Assembly (NCBI GenBank): GCA_963995505.1
Contig: OZ023199.1
Coordinates: 8,105,373 to 8,169,372 of the forward strand
Source: Hypericum androsaemum
Lineage: Eukaryota; Streptophyta; Magnoliopsida; Malpighiales; Hypericaceae
Direction of reading: 5' to 3'
DNA: 64,000 bases
Positions within the stretch are counted from its first letter, which is position 1. Each line of letters starts with the position of its first letter. Positions 20,781 through 34,374 of this stretch are shown piece after piece. The translations under genes and the position numbers were made by a program. Under the pieces are notes generated by a model that did no database searches, had not been told where the DNA came from, and saw nothing but the letters and a program-made list of their open reading frames with translations.

Positions 20781-23700
20781 TAGGAGAGGAGTACCTATTG
20801 GAGAATCGAGCGGAGCTGATTCTGAATCTGAAGAAGGCGTAGGCTCTACAAGGAGTCTTAGGAGAGCAAGAACAAACCGTCCACCTAGGGAGACAAGGCC
20901 AAAGAGAGACGACAACATAGGGAGTATCAAACTGAAGATACCTTCCTTTGCTGGTCGTTCTGACCCGGAGGCGTACTTAGAGTGGGAGAAGAAGATTGAG
21001 TTCGTGTTTGATTGCCACAATAGCTCCGAAGAAAAGAAGGTAAAACTTGCCATCACCGAATTCACTGATTATGCTATAACTTGGTGGGATCAACTTGTGA
21101 CTAGCAGGAGGAGAAATAGAGAACGCCCTATAGCTACTTGGGAAGACATGAAAGTGGTGATGAGGAAGAGATTTGTTCCAAGTCATTACTATAGAGAGCT
21201 GTATAAGAAGTTACAAGGAATGAGGCAAGGAAGTTTGAGTGTGGAGGAGTACTTCAAACAGATGGAGATGGCCATGATAAGAGCTGATATAGATGAAGAT
21301 AGAGAAGTTACAATGGCAAGGTTCTTGAATGGACTCAATCCTGAAATTCAAGACAAAGTTGAGTTGCAACACTATGTGGAGTTGGAGGACATGGTGCATA
21401 TGGCAACGAAAATTGAGAAGCAACTCAAGAGAGGAGAGGGGAGAACAAAAGCTACATCGAATTCTACTTGGAAGCCAAACTACCAAAAGAAGTTTGACAA
21501 GCCACAAGCAGCCAAAGTAGAGCATAAATCCGAGAGTTCTCAAGCTAATTCTCAAAGGAAAGTGGAAGTCACTCCAGCTAGGAACCGTGACATCAAGTGC
21601 TTTAAGTGTCAAGGAAGAGGGCACATCTCAAGTCAATGCCCTAACAAGCAAGCAATGGTGATCAAGGAGAGTGGAGAGATTGAAACTGAAGAAGAGGATT
21701 CGGAGCATGAAAGAAGGCCTTCTTTGGAGGACGTATCCGAGGAAGAGTACCAAGCTGCTGAGAGGCTTACTCTTGTGTCTAGAAGAGCATTGAATGTGCA
21801 AGTAAAAGAAGAAAATGATGTGGCTCAAAGAGAAAATATTTTTCACACAAGGTGCTATGTCAAAGACAAGGTGTGTAGTGTCATCATAGATGGAGGAAGT
21901 TGTGCTAATGTCGCAAGCACTACTATGGTGGAGAAGTTGGGGTTGCTCACTGGAAAACACCCTAAGCCTTACAAACTACAATGGCTGAATGATAGTGGAG
22001 AAGTACGAGTGATGAAGCAAGTATTGGTAACATTCCGCATTGGCAACTATGAGGATGAAGTGTTGTGTGATGTTGTACCAATGCAAGCTGGTCATCTATT
22101 GTTAGGAAGGCCATGGCAGTTTGATAGGAAAGTGCATCATAATGGCTACACCAACAAATACTCATTTATACTTAAGAAGAGAGTAATCACCTTGGCACCC
22201 TTGTCACCATCACAAGTTTGTGAAGATCAAAGACTGTTGCAACAAGAAAGTGATGAGCAAAGAGAGCGTGACAAAAAGAAAAAGAATGAGAGAAGAGAAG
22301 AAGCCGAAAAAAAGATAAGAAAAACGGCCAATGGAGAGGAAAAGATTGAGAAAACAAAAGAAGCCGGAAAAACAGAAATTAAAACGGCCAAAGAGAGAAA
22401 AAACGAGAGTTGGAAAAAGAGTTACTATGTGGGACAAGTGATATTAAGCAAGCATGCTTTGCAAAGAAGCCTATGATCTTACTTCGGTATAGGGAGGCAC
22501 TTTTAAACACTAACGAGCTTGAACCACATGTACCTAGTACGGTTGTGTCTCTTTTGCAGGATTACAAGGATGTCTTTCCCGACGAGCTACCACCTGGTTT
22601 GCCACCTATTCGTGGGATTGAACATCAAATAGACTTTGTCCCGGGAGCTACCATACCTAACCGTCCCGCATATAGAAGCAATCCTGAAGAGACAAAGGAG
22701 CTTGAGAAGCAAGTCAACGAGCTGTTGGAGAAAGGGTACGTAAGAGAGAGCATGAGTCCATGTGCTGTTCCAGTCCTACTTGTGCCCAAGAAGGATAAAA
22801 CATGGAGAATGTGTGTTGATTGCCGAGCAGTCAACAACATAACGGTAAAATATCGTCACCCTATCCCTCGTTTAGATGACATGTTAGATGAGTTGCATGG
22901 TTCTTGCATGTTTTCTAAGATTGATTTGAAGAGTGGTTATCATCAAATTAGGATGAAAGAAGGAGATGAGTGGAAGACTGTTTTTAAAACTAAGTATGGG
23001 TTGTATGAGTGGATGGTCATGCCATTTGGTTTGTCCAACGCACCTAGCACGTTTATGCGACTCATGAATCATGTTCTACGTCCATTCATTGGTAAATTTG
23101 TAGTTGTTTACTTTGATGATATACTCATCTATAGCAAGAACGTGGGGGATCATCTAGAACATTTGAAATCTGTCTTAGATGCACTTAGAGAAGAACAATT
23201 GTTTACTAACTTGAAGAAGTGCACCTTTTGTACGGATAAGCTTGTATTCTTGGGTTTTGTTGTTGGAGCTAACGGAATACAGGTTGATGAAGAAAAGATC
23301 CGAGCTATCCGTGAATGGCCAAGCCCTACAAGTGTTGCTAATGTTAGGAGCTTTCATGGACTAGCTAGTTTTTATAGGAGATTTGTGAAGGACTTTAGTA
23401 GCATAGCCGCACCCATAACTGAAGTCATCAAGAAGAACGTGGGCTTTACTTGGGGAGAAGCACAAGAGCAGGCTTTCCAACTACTGAAAGGGAAGTTGAC
23501 TAATGCACCCTTGTTAGCTTTACCTAATTTCTCTAAGACTTTTGAAATAGAGTGTGATGCTTCTGGTGTAGGAATTGGAGCTGTCCTTATGCAAGAAGGA
23601 AGTCCCATTGCATACTTTAGTGAGAAACTAAGTGGTGCAACCTTGAATTACCCGACCTATGACAAGGAGTTGTACGCACTAGTTCGAGCACTGGAGACAT

Positions 23701-25394
23701 GGCAGCATTACTTGTGGCCAAAGGAGTTCGTGATTCACACTGATCATGAGTCACTCAAGCATTTAAAGGGGCAAAACAAGCTGAACAAGAGGCATGCACG
23801 ATGGGTGGAGTTCATTGAGACATTTCCTTATGTCATTCGCTACAAGCAAGGTAAGGAAAATGTAGTGGCTGATGCACTATCACGAAGGTACGCCTTGATC
23901 TCAACTCTTGATGCTAAACTACTTGGCTTTGAACACATTAAAGAGATGTATGTTGATGATGTTGATTTTGGCGAGTTGTTTAGATCAACTGAAAGAAGTG
24001 CATTTGGTAAGTTCTTTCGTAATGAAGGTTACCTATTTCATGAAAACAAACTTTGTGTGCCTAATTGTTCGATGCGAGAATTACTAATTCAGGAGGCACA
24101 TGGAGGTGGCTTAATGGGGCATTTTGGAATTGCAAAGACCTTGGCAATGCTACAAGATCATTTCTTTTGGCCACACATGAAGAGAGACGTTGAGAGAGTT
24201 TGTGGTCGTTGCATCACTTGCAAGCAAGCCAAGTCAAAGGTAAAACCCCATGGTTTGTACACCCCACTACCTATACCTAGTGAGCCCTGGATTGATATCT
24301 CTATGGATTTTGTGTTAGGCCTACCTAGGACTAAGCGTGGAAGAGATTCAATTTTTGTGGTAGTGGATAGGTTTTCTAAGATGGCACATTTCATTCCATG
24401 TCATAAAACTGATGATGCTTCAAACATTGCTGATTTGTTCTTTAGAGAGGTTGTTAGGTTACATGGCATGCCTAGGACAATTATCTCTGATAGAGATGCT
24501 AAATTCCTAAGTTACTTTTGGAAGACCTTGTGGTGCAAGTTAGGTACTAAGTTGTTGTTTTCTACTACTTGTCATCCTCAAACTGATGGTCAAACTGAAG
24601 TAGTAAATAGGACTTTGTCTACACTTTTGAGAGCACTCATTAAGCATAACATTAAGACTTGGGAAGATTGTTTGCCTCATGTTGAGTTTGCTTATAATCG
24701 TTCTGTCCATTCAGCTACTCAATTCTCACCATTTGAGCTTGTTTATGGATTTAATCCTTTGACTCCATTGGATTTATCACCTCTACCTTCGAGTGAGCAT
24801 GTTAACTTAGATGGCAAGAAGAAAGCTGAATTTGTCAAGCAGTTACATGAGAAAGCTAGAATGAACATCGAGAAGCGCACGGAGCACTATGCAAGGCAAG
24901 CAAACAAAGGAAGGCACAAGGTTGTCTTTGAGCCGGGCGATTGGGTTTGGCTACATATGAGGAAGGAGCGTTTTCCTGTCCAAAGACGTTCAAAGTTGCT
25001 ACCACGGGGAGATGGTCCATTCCAAGTGCTAGAACGCATTAATGATAATGCCTACAAGCTAGACCTTCCGGGTGAGTATAGTGTAAGTGCTTCGTTTAAT
25101 GTGGCTGACTTGAGTCCGTTTGATGTAGGTGATGATTTGAGGACAAATCCTTTTCAAGAGGAGGGGAATGATGTGAGCAAGCCTAAGGACGCACCTACTA
25201 TCAAGCTTGTAGACTCGAAGCAAGTTCAAGTTCCGATTGGGCCAATGACAAGAGCACGAGCTAGGAAGTTGCAATCTGACTTCAATGGATTAATGGAAGA
25301 AGTTTGGGCTCAATCAAGTGCGTGGAGGACCAAGGACGTCCAAGAAGCCCAAGGGAGGCCCATGCACGTTTTGGAAGCTGAATGGGAGGCTTGA
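20780..25394 (+). pseudogene. A3 gag-pol, 5'-truncated with one frameshift
   Basis: This family-A polyprotein lacks the LTR, leader and roughly the first 60 gag codons. In the pol frame it begins at 20782, just after the join to B2. Gag core, CCHC, DGGS protease, RT with YFDD, RNase H and the complete integrase are present, and the tail runs into the 3' LTR. One base is missing at ~22433 (GGGACAAG against GGAACAAG in A2), shifting frame in the linker between protease and RT. Two long open frames (21004-22476 and 22410-25394) therefore overlap in different frames. Otherwise it is nearly identical to A2. Confidence 0.93.
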
Positions 25395-25970
25395 CATGCA
25401 CGTAAGCTTCTAGATACATGCGCACATGGAGAATCAAGAGGACTCAGCCTATTTAGTCCATGCATCTATTTGTTTTGGACGTGCACCTAGTAGTTATTCT
25501 ATTAGATATTATTTGCTTATATTATTCCTTATTTAGTTGAATAAGTTCGGCCAGAATCTCTTTAGAATAGGAAAGAATTTTGGCCAGCCTTAAACTCCTT
25601 ATTTGGAGTTAGTTTCGTTTAGGAAAGTTGTAAGACATGAGGAGCCTATATAAAGAGGCGTCCCCCTTCAATAAAGAACACAACAATTCGGAAATACTTA
25701 GCATTGGCTAGTTGAGAGTTTGATACTCGTTTGTTCTTGCTTAGGCTGGTGAGTCGTCTTGGCTAGAATTTATCCTTCACTTATCAAGCGGATATTCCAT
25801 CCCCGCTTGTGGCGTGATACGACCTTAGGTCAAGGTTCAGAAGCCCTTGCAGCGGGTTGAGGTACAAATTCGTGCCTTAGTTCGTGTAAGTTCTTGTGAG
25901 TTGTGATCTGTTCCATTCTAAAGTAACAAACGGTCCGAGTTGTGAATCTTTTCCGCGGAGATTCATATCA
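25169..25970 (+). repeat. A3 3' LTR
   Basis: This runs TGATGTGAGC to TTCATATCA, 802 bp, preceded by the polypurine tract AAGAGGAGGGGAA and containing the pol tail. The right flank CAAGG (25971-25975) is the surviving half of the TSD. A3 therefore inserted into the RT region of element H. Confidence 0.93.
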
Positions 25971-28421
25971 CAAGGACTTCACGAAGGTGCTTGACATGAT
26001 CTTCTCTCGTCTTGCTATACACCAGAATGTCATCAAAATAGACCACCACAAACTTATCAAGAAATGGTCGTAAAACTTGGTGCATCAGCCTCATAAACGT
26101 ACTAGGGGCATTTGTCAACCCGAATGGCATGACCAACCATTCGTACAGCCCCTCCTTGGTCTTAAAGGCCGTTTTCCACTCATCACCAGGCCTTATTCTA
26201 ATCTGATGGTAACCACTTTTTAAATCTATCTTAGAGAAAATAGTGGAACCACTCAGATTATCAAGCATATCTTCAAGTCTAGGGATAGGAAATCTATACC
26301 CCACTGTGATCTTGTTGATGGCTCTGCTGTCCACGCACATTCGCCAAGAGCCATCCTTTTTAGGAACTAACAAGGCAGGAACTCCACAAGGACAAAGGCT
26401 CTCACGTATTGATCCACGCTCCAGAAGCTCTTGCACTTGTAACTTTAAAACTTTGTGCTCTTCAGGACTCATTTTATAAGGAGGTAAATTCGGGAGGGTG
26501 GCACCTGGAACAAGGTCAATGTTGTGCTGAATTTCACGCATAGGAGGTAGTCCCTTAGGCAGATCTGAGGGAAAGACATCCACGAAGTCTCGTAGGAGCA
26601 CTTGGACTTCGTATGGAAGGACTTCTTTGCTCCTTGTGTCTTGCTTCAGATTGTTGTCCAATAGAAGGACGTGGCATACTCCTGCCTCCTTTAGGGAGAG
26701 TTGGAATTCCTTGAACGAAGTCAGTAGCGTCACCATTTGCACAAGGTTGCTCCCCTTCTTGCCAAGATTCTTCGGTTTTCTTGGAAGCAACGTGAACTTC
26801 TGACCATTTTTAATCACTTCGTACGTGTTCTCCTCTCCCTTATGCACTGCCTTATTATCATACTCCCAAGGCCTCCCAAGCAGAATATTGCATGCATCCA
26901 TGCGAAGCACATCGCAAGTCACAACATCAGTGAATTGTCCAATGGAGATTGGCACTTGGCAACGTGAATCAACCCGAATACTTCCTCCAGATTGCACCCA
27001 CCCAATAGAGTAAGGAGCAGGATGTGGGGTGGTCTTCAACCCGAGTTTCTCCACCATGCTTGCACTTATGAAGTTCTCCTGACTTCCTCCATCAACAATA
27101 ACATCACAAACTTCCTTTCCTACATGACATCTTGTGCGGAACAGGTTGTGACGCTGAGTTGCATCTTTTTTCTCCACGGACAAAGCCAACTTCCTCATGA
27201 CTCCACAGTATTCCTCATCATCACCAAATTCATCTTGTGACTCCTCCTCACTTTCCTCAACAGGTGCGCAAAAGAGAGCATCCTCCTGATCTCCTTCAGC
27301 CTCACACAATTGCACAAACTTTCTTTTTGGACACTCACTTGATCTGTGCCCTATTTCATTGCACTTGAAGCATTTTATTCGCGAAGAACCCTCAGCAACC
27401 TCCTTGCCTTTCCTCTGAACTTGCTCGGTATTAGAAAGGGCTGGCCTGGGCCGAGGCACAACTCTTGCATCTCCAGTTGGCGTGGGGTTCTTCTCTGGTC
27501 CACGAGCAAAATTTGAAGTCTGGCCAGGGGTGTAACGATTGCCAACCACTCTCTTCTTCTTTAGGGCAGCTCCAATCTTGCGTGCCTTGTTGCACACGTC
27601 TTGGAAATACAGGAACGTGTCAAACTCCATACGACTCTTCACTTCATAGTGCAAGCCATCAATGAACCTCGCAATCATTTGGTCCTCATGTTCTTCCACA
27701 TCATTCCGGGCAGCCAATCTCATAAATTCAGCAATATACTCATCAACAGACTTGTTACCATGCGTGCAAGATAAGAATTGGGAGAACAAAGTCTGATGAT
27801 AGTCTACGGGCAGAAATCTTTCCCTAAGTGCTTGCTCCATGGTTGGCCAATCACGAATAGGTAGATCACCTCTCCTTCTGCGAGATTCTTGCTCTTTACG
27901 CCACCACACCGCAGCACCAGATTCTAGCTTGAAAGCAACGTAGCTTACTTTTTGTTCTTCCGTGAGCTCCATACAATCAAAATACTTCTCTACGGAGTCA
28001 AGCCAATTCAGAAAGGCTTCCACATCTGCCTCCCCATAAAACTTCTCAATGTTCATTTTAAACGGACGATCTATCTTCCTAACATAATCATCTCCACGAT
28101 CATCCATTCTATATACCTCCCTCCTAGGGCCACGGCCAGCATCACCACGGCCTCCATCTCCTCTCCCACGTCCTCTCAACCCACGTACAGCCCTTCCTCC
28201 CCTCCTCACATCCAACGTAGCATCAGATTCTACATCCCCATCTTCATCAAGATCTAAAGGCGGATTACGTACCACTGGAGGGGGGGGGGGGGGGGGGGGG
28301 GGGGTGCTGGAGGTTGCACCACCAAATTAGCAAGCTGCGTGCGGATCTCCAAGATGGCAGCCTCCAAGGTGGCAAATCTTTGACGTAGATCCGGATTCTG
28401 GTTGTCCATGGGATCGGCCAT
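25971..28421 (-). pseudogene. H gag-pol, N-terminal half (truncated in RT)
   Basis: Gag begins at the ATG at 28421 (MADPMDNQNPDL), about 160 nt from the PBS. The frame is broken by a 25-base G run (28280-28304, prolines on the minus strand): the start codon and the long downstream frame (from 28275) differ by two bases modulo three. After that come gag core, CCHC knuckle CFKCNEIGHRSSEC, DGGS protease and RT through YFDDILVYS. It is cut at 25971 by the A3 insertion. RNase H, integrase and the 3' LTR are gone. Its closest relatives here are D, E1 and G. Confidence 0.92.
28280..28304. repeat. 25-base poly(G) run in H gag
   Basis: A homopolymer of 25 G lies within gag, where D and G have only short Pro-coding stretches. 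Such runs slip in replication and are hard to sequence, so the exact length, and with it the reading frame, is uncertain. Confidence 0.9.
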
Positions 28422-28581
28422 AGTGCATCGGATTCTGGTGGAGCTTGGTTTGGTATTAGAGGCACGGATCAGGGGATCGCGAAACCTTGTGGATCGGCTC
28501 GTAGGTAGGGTCTCTCACAACTCTCTGTGGTGATAGCGTTCACTCAAGATCAATGTAGAAACTGATCTGATCGTAATCTAT

Positions 28582-28593
28582 GCTCTGATACCA
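28582..28593 (-). other. H primer binding site
   Basis: On the minus strand it reads TGGTATCAGAGC, five bases inside the LTR end at 28599, complementary to initiator-Met tRNA. Confidence 0.88.
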
Positions 28594-28598
28594 CCTAA

Positions 28599-29111
28599 TG
28601 TTGCACAGCGGAATTAACTTGTGTGCTTGTGAATTCTGGAACGAACTCAATGAAAGATTTACAACAATCACCAACTTTCGTAGGGTGATTGAGGTTTGCC
28701 TATTGCTAGGCGGCCAATCAATGGCAAAAAAAAACAACAAGCACAAAACGTGCTCCTCTTTGCCTTAGCAAACTCAGAATATTCTGGATTAATTCAACAA
28801 GTCATTTCCTTCTTTGTGATGCTCAATTTAAACGAGCTAAATTCCAGCCAGAAATTAAGGCTCCAGCTGTTACAATCTTTTCCCTTCCCACGTCCATATT
28901 AGGACAGCCATAACTAACATTAACACGCCTCATTATTAGTTGCTAAACCCCCTTTAGCAACAGAAGGAAAGAAAACGAAACATGTCCTAATTATTACAAT
29001 CCAGATTCGGAAATAAAAGCAACACATTAAATAAACGACTTGAGGATCCCATGCAGCTCATGCACACCCTTGTGCACGTCCTTGTACCTTGATTTGGGAC
29101 GTCCTACGTCA
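28599..29111 (-). repeat. H 5' LTR
   Basis: This 513-bp LTR runs, on the minus strand, from TGACGTAGGACG to GCTGTGCAACA. The flank ACTTG (29112-29116) would be one TSD half; H landed in the integrase start of A4. No second LTR remains. Confidence 0.85.
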
Positions 29112-32100
29112 ACTTGCCAAATGCACTTCTTTCAGTTGATCTAAACAACTCGCCAAAATCAACATCATCAACATACATCTCCTTAATGTGTTCAAAGCCA
29201 AGTAGTTTAGCATCAAGAGTGGAGATCAAGGCGTACCTTCGTGATAGTGCATCAGCCACTACATTTTCCTTACCTTGCTTGTAGCGAATGACATAACGAA
29301 ATGTCTCAATGAATTCCACCCATCGTGCATGCCTCTTGTTCAGCTTGTGTTGCCCCTTTAAGTGCTTGAGTGACTCATGATCAGTGTGAATCACAAACTC
29401 CTTTGGCCACAAGTAATGCTGCCATGTCTCCAATGCTCGAACTAGTGCGTACAACTCCTTGTCATAGGTCGGGTAATTCAAGGTTGCACCATTTAGTTTC
29501 TCACTAAAGTATGCAATGGGTCTTCCTTCTTGCATAAGGACAGCTCCAATTCCTACACCAGAAGCATCACACTCTATTTCAAAAGTCTTAGAGAAATTAG
29601 GCAAAGCTAACAAGGGTGCATTAGTCAACTTCCCTTTCAGTAGTTGGAAAGCCTTCTCTTGAGCTTCTCCCCAAGTAAAGCCCACGTTCTTCTTGATGAC
29701 TTCAGTAATGGGTGCGGCTATGCTACTAAAGTCCTTCACAAATCTCCTATAAAAACTAGCTAGTCCATGAAAGCTCCTAACATTAGCAACACTTGTAGGG
29801 CTTGGCCATTCACGGATAGCTCGGATCTTTTCTTCATCAACCTGTATTCCGTTAGCTCCAACAACAAAACCCAAGAATACAAGCTTATCCGTACAAAAGG
29901 TGCACTTCTTCAAGTTAGCAAACAATTGTTCTTCTCTAAGTGCATCTAAGACAGATTTCAAATGTTCTAGATGATCCCCTACGCTCTTGCTATAGATGAG
30001 TATATCATCAAAGTAAACAACTACAAATTTACCAATGAATGGACGTAGAACATGATTCATGAGTCGTATAAACGTGCTAGGTGCGTTGGACAAACCAAAT
30101 GGCATGACCATCCACTCATACAACCCATACTTAGTTTTTAAAGCAGTCTTCCACTTATCTCCTTCTTTCATCCTAATTTGATGATAACCACTCTTCAAAT
30201 CAATCTTAGAAAACATGCAAGAACCATGCAACTCATCTAACATGTCATCTAAACGAGGGATAGGGTGACGATATTTTACTGTTATGTTGTTGACTGCTCG
30301 GCAATCAACACACATTCTCCATGTTTTATCCTTCTTGGGCACAAGTAGGACTGGAACAGCACATGGACTCATGCTCTCTCTTACGTACCCTCTCTCCAAC
30401 AGCTCGTTGACTTGCTTCTCAAGCTCCTTTGTCTCTTCAGGATTGCTTCTATATGCGGGACGGTTAGGTATGGCAGCTCCCGGGACAAAGTCTATTTGAT
30501 GTTCAATCCCACGAATAGGTGGCAAACCAGGTGGTAGCTCGTCGGGAAAGACATCCTTGTAATCCTGCAAAAGAGTCACAACTGTACTAGGTACATGTGG
30601 TTCAAGCTCGTTAGTGTTTAAAAGTGCCTCCCTATACCGAAGTAAGATCATAGGCTTCTTTTCAAAGCATGCTTGCTTAATATCACTTGTTCCCACATAG
30701 TAGCTCTTTTTCCAACTCTCGGTTTTTCTCTCTTTGGCCGTTTTAATTTCTGTTTTTCCGGCTTCTTTTGTTTTCTCAATCTTTTCCTCTCCATTGGCCG
30801 TTTTTCTTATCTTTTTTTCGGCTTCTTCTCTCCTCTCATTCTTTTTCTTTTTGTCACGCTCTCTTTGCTCATCACTTTCTTGTTGCAACAGTCGTTGATC
30901 TTCACAAACTTGTGATGGTGACAAGGGTGCCAAGGTGATTACTCTCTTCTTGAGTATAAATGAGTATTTGTTGGTGTAGCCATTATGATGCACTTTCCTA
31001 TCAAACTGCCATGGCCTTCCTAACAATAGGTGACCAGCTTGCATTGGTACGACATCACACAACACTTCATCCTCATAGTTGCCAATGCGGAATGCTACCA
31101 ATACTTGCTTCATCACTCGTACTTCTCCACTATCATTCAGCCATTGTAGTTTGTAAGGCTTAGGGTGTTTTCCAGTGAGTAACCCTAACTTCTCCACCAT
31201 AGTAGTGCTTGCGACATTAGCACAACTTCCTCCGTCTATGATGACACTACACACCTTGTCTTTGACATAGCACCTTGTGTGAAAAATATTTTCTCTTTGA
31301 GCCACATCATTTTCTTCTTTTACTTGCATATTCAATGCTCTTCTAGACACAAGAGTAAGCCTCTCAGCAGCTTGGTACTCTTCCTCGGATACGTCCTCCA
31401 AAGAAGGCATGCTTTCATGCTCCGAATCCTCTTCTTCAGTTTCAATCTCTCCACTTTCCTTGATCACCATTGCTTGCTTGTTAGGGCATTCACTTGAGAT
31501 GTGCCCTCTTCCTTGACACTTAAAGCACTTGATGTCACGGTTCCTAGCTGGAGTGACTTCCACTTTCCTTTGAGAATTAGCTTGAGAACTCTCGGATTTA
31601 TGCTCTACTTTGGCTGCTTGTGGCTTGTCAAACTTCTTTTGGTAGTTTGGCTTCCAAGTAGAACTCGATGTAGCTCTTGTTCTCCCCTCTCCTCTCTTGA
31701 GTTGCTTCTCAATTTTCGTTGCCATATGCACCATGTCCTCCAACTCCACATAGTGTTGCAACTCAACTTTGTCTTGAATTTCAGGATTGAGTCCATTCAA
31801 GAACCTTGCCATTATAACTTCTCTATCTTCATCTATATCAGCTCTTATCATGGCCATCTCCATCTGTTTGAAATACTCCTCCACACTCAAACTTCCTTGC
31901 CTCATCCCTTGTAACTTCTTATACAGCCCTCTATAGTAATGACTTGGAACAAATCTCTTCCTCATCACCACTTTCATGTCTTCCCAAGTAGCTATAGGGC
32001 GTTCTCTATTTCTCCTCCTGCTTGTCACAAGTTGATCCCACCAAGTTATAGCATAATCAGTGAATTCGGTGATGGCAAGTTTTACCTTCTTTTCTTCGGA

Positions 32101-32517
32101 GCTATTATGGCAATCAAACACGAACTCAATCTTCTTCTCCCACTCTAAGTACGCCTCCGGGTCAGAATGACCAGCAAAGGAAGGTATCTTCAGTTTGATA
32201 CTCCCTATGTTGTCGTCTCTCTTTGGCCTTGCCTCCCTAGGTGGACGGTTTGTTCTTGCTCTCCTAAGACTCCTTGTAGAGCCTACGCCTTCTTCCGATT
32301 CAGAATCAGCTCCGCTGGACTCTCCAATAGGTACTCCTCCCCTACACCTTTGGAGTTCGCCTCGCGTTTGGGGGTTGTCACGAGAATTCTCCACGGCATC
32401 CACGCGTAGTTGCAAAGGCTCCATCTGAGCTTGCACCATCTGCTCGAGCTTCCCGGCCAAAGCATCCACTAATAACTTAAGGTCTATGCTTCCCATATTT
32501 TGACCTTCATGCGACAT
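29112..32517 (-). pseudogene. A4 gag-pol, 3'-truncated at the integrase start
   Basis: This family-A polyprotein begins [14 protein letters not shown] at 32517 and is open for about 1135 codons. It contains gag core, CCHC ([14 protein letters not shown]), DGGS protease, the Lys/Glu-rich linker, RT with YFDD and RNase H. It ends at the H LTR just as the integrase begins (SAFGK). No frameshift or stop was seen in the retained part. It is closest to A5 (shared GQNMGSID start and TRATSSSTW). Confidence 0.94.
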
Positions 32518-33146
32518 GTTTGCTGCAAGAAAATTGGTTAGTAAAAAAAATATGGCCTCACAAGCTCACTCCCTTACGTGTATACTCTCAATGTATGGTG
32601 CACTCAAGTTCACTCGTGTTTGCACTCAAATATTTGGCTTTTCTCTCTAAGGTACTCGCACACTCTTGCCTTTTTCCTCTCGTGATACTTGTATGTTCTT
32701 ACTAAGGCTAGAACGGCCTTGCTTGAGCTTCACGCTTTAACAAACGGAATGTTAAAGTTCCTCTTTGGACTTTCTTTTAGTCTTGCTTGTCCCCTTTCTT
32801 GATCAGCTGTTGCGCCTCCTTAGTTCGCTAGCTTCCCTTGGATTTGCTTCCTCTTTAGCTTGAGACTTCCAATTTAGCTTGCTTCCTCTTTAGCTTGCGG
32901 CTTCCTTTTCTTTTTTTCTTTTCTTTCCTTTTTTTTCTCTTTTCTTTTCTTTTCTTTTCTTTTCTTTTCTTTTTTTTTTCTTTCTTTTCTTGCTTCACTC
33001 GTTTGTTTTCCTCTCTTTTCTCTCAATCAGCGAAGAGAGAAAACGAACCAACAAGAACAAAAAAAAACAAGCAACAAAACGAACCAACAAGAACAAATTT
33101 AACAAGGATAATGAACTAAAGTAACAAGCTAAGCTCTGATACCAAC
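32518..33146 (-). other. A4 leader, candidate intron and PBS
   Basis: The PBS is at 33133-33144 (minus, TGGTATCAGAGC). The purine tract is about 32905-32992 (T-rich as shown). The candidate intron spans 32523-32702, with GTAAGAA donor, TACTAAC and TTGCAG on the minus strand. No ORF of note. Confidence 0.8.
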
Positions 33147-33950
33147 TGATATGAATCTCCGCGGAAAAGATTCACAACTCGAACCGTTTGTTACTTTAGA
33201 ATGGAACAGATCACAACTCACAAGAACTCACACGAACTAAGGCACGAAATTGAACCTTAACCCGCTGCAAGAGCTTCTGAACCTTGACCTAAGGTCGTAT
33301 CACGCCACGAGCGGGGATGGATGATCCGCTTGATAAGTGAAAGATAAATTCTAGCCAAGACGACTCACCAGCCTAAGCAAGAACAAACGAGTATCAAAAC
33401 TCTCAGTTAGCCAATGCTAAGTATTTCCGAATTGTTGTGTCTTTATTGAAGGGGGACGCCTCTTTATATAGGCTCCATAAGTCTTACAACTTTCCTAAAC
33501 GAAACTAACTCCAATTAAGGAGTTTAAGGCTGGTGAGAACTCTCTTTCCTATTCTAAAGAGATTCTGGCCGAACTTATTCAACTAAATAAGGAATAATAT
33601 AAGCAAATAATATCTAATAGAATAACTACTAGCTGCACGTCCAAAACAAGTAGATGCACGGACTAAATAGGCTGATTCTTCTTGATTCTCCATGTGCGCA
33701 TGCATCTAGAAGCTTACGTGCATGTCAAGCTTCCCATTTAGCTTCCAAAACGTGCATGGGTCTCCCTTGGGCTTCTTGGACGTCCTTGGTCCTCCACGCA
33801 CTTGCTTGGGCCCAAACTTCTTGCATTAATCCATTGAAGTCAGATTGCAACTTCCTAGCTCGTGCTCTTGTCATTGGCCCAATTGGAAGTTGAACGTGCT
33901 TCGAGTCCACAAGCTTGATAGTAGGTGCGTCCTTAGGCTTGCTCACATCA
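33147..33950 (-). repeat. A4 5' LTR
   Basis: An 804-bp family-A LTR in reverse. Its start (TGATGTGAGC on the minus strand) abuts C2 coding sequence at 33951, so A4 inserted into C2. CTTTC (33951-33955) is the remaining TSD half. It shares diagnostic bases with the A5 LTR, such as the ACTCCTTAATTGGAG segment. Confidence 0.93.
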
Positions 33951-34374
33951 CTTTCCCGCGCAACGGCGTTCAAAGTTGCTACCACGGGGAGATGGTCCAT
34001 TTCAAGTGCTTGAACGCATCAATGACAATGCCTACAAGCTTGACTTGCCAGGTGAGTATAATGTTAGTGCTTCTTTCAATGTTACTGATTTGAGTCCGTT
34101 TGATGTAGGTGAAGATTTGAGAACAAATCCTTTTCAAGAGGAGGGGAATGATGTGAGCACACCTACGAACACACCTACATTCAAGCCACAAGACTCACGG
34201 CAAGTGCACGTACCAATTGGACCGGTGACACGAGCAAGAGCCAAAAAGTTTCAGGCAAAATTTAATGGATTAATGCAAGAAGTCTGGGCTCAAGATGGTG
34301 CGTACAAGTGCAAGGACGTGCATGAGGCCCACGCTAAGCCCATGCACGTGATAGAGGCTATTTTGGAAGCTTGA
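33951..34374 (+). pseudogene. C2 pol C-terminal end
   Basis: This is a family-C integrase end, starting at [10 protein letters not shown], through the GPF module and [13 protein letters not shown]. It continues across the polypurine tract into the LTR-encoded tail (GPVTRARAKKFQ), with stop at 34374. The rest of the C2 polyprotein to the left was lost. It is very similar to C3 at 52424-52693. Confidence 0.9.

Noticed and set aside
20780..20842. C-terminal residues of the B2 open frame ([18 protein letters not shown]).
   Set aside because: This is family-A gag read in a wrong frame beyond the deletion junction.
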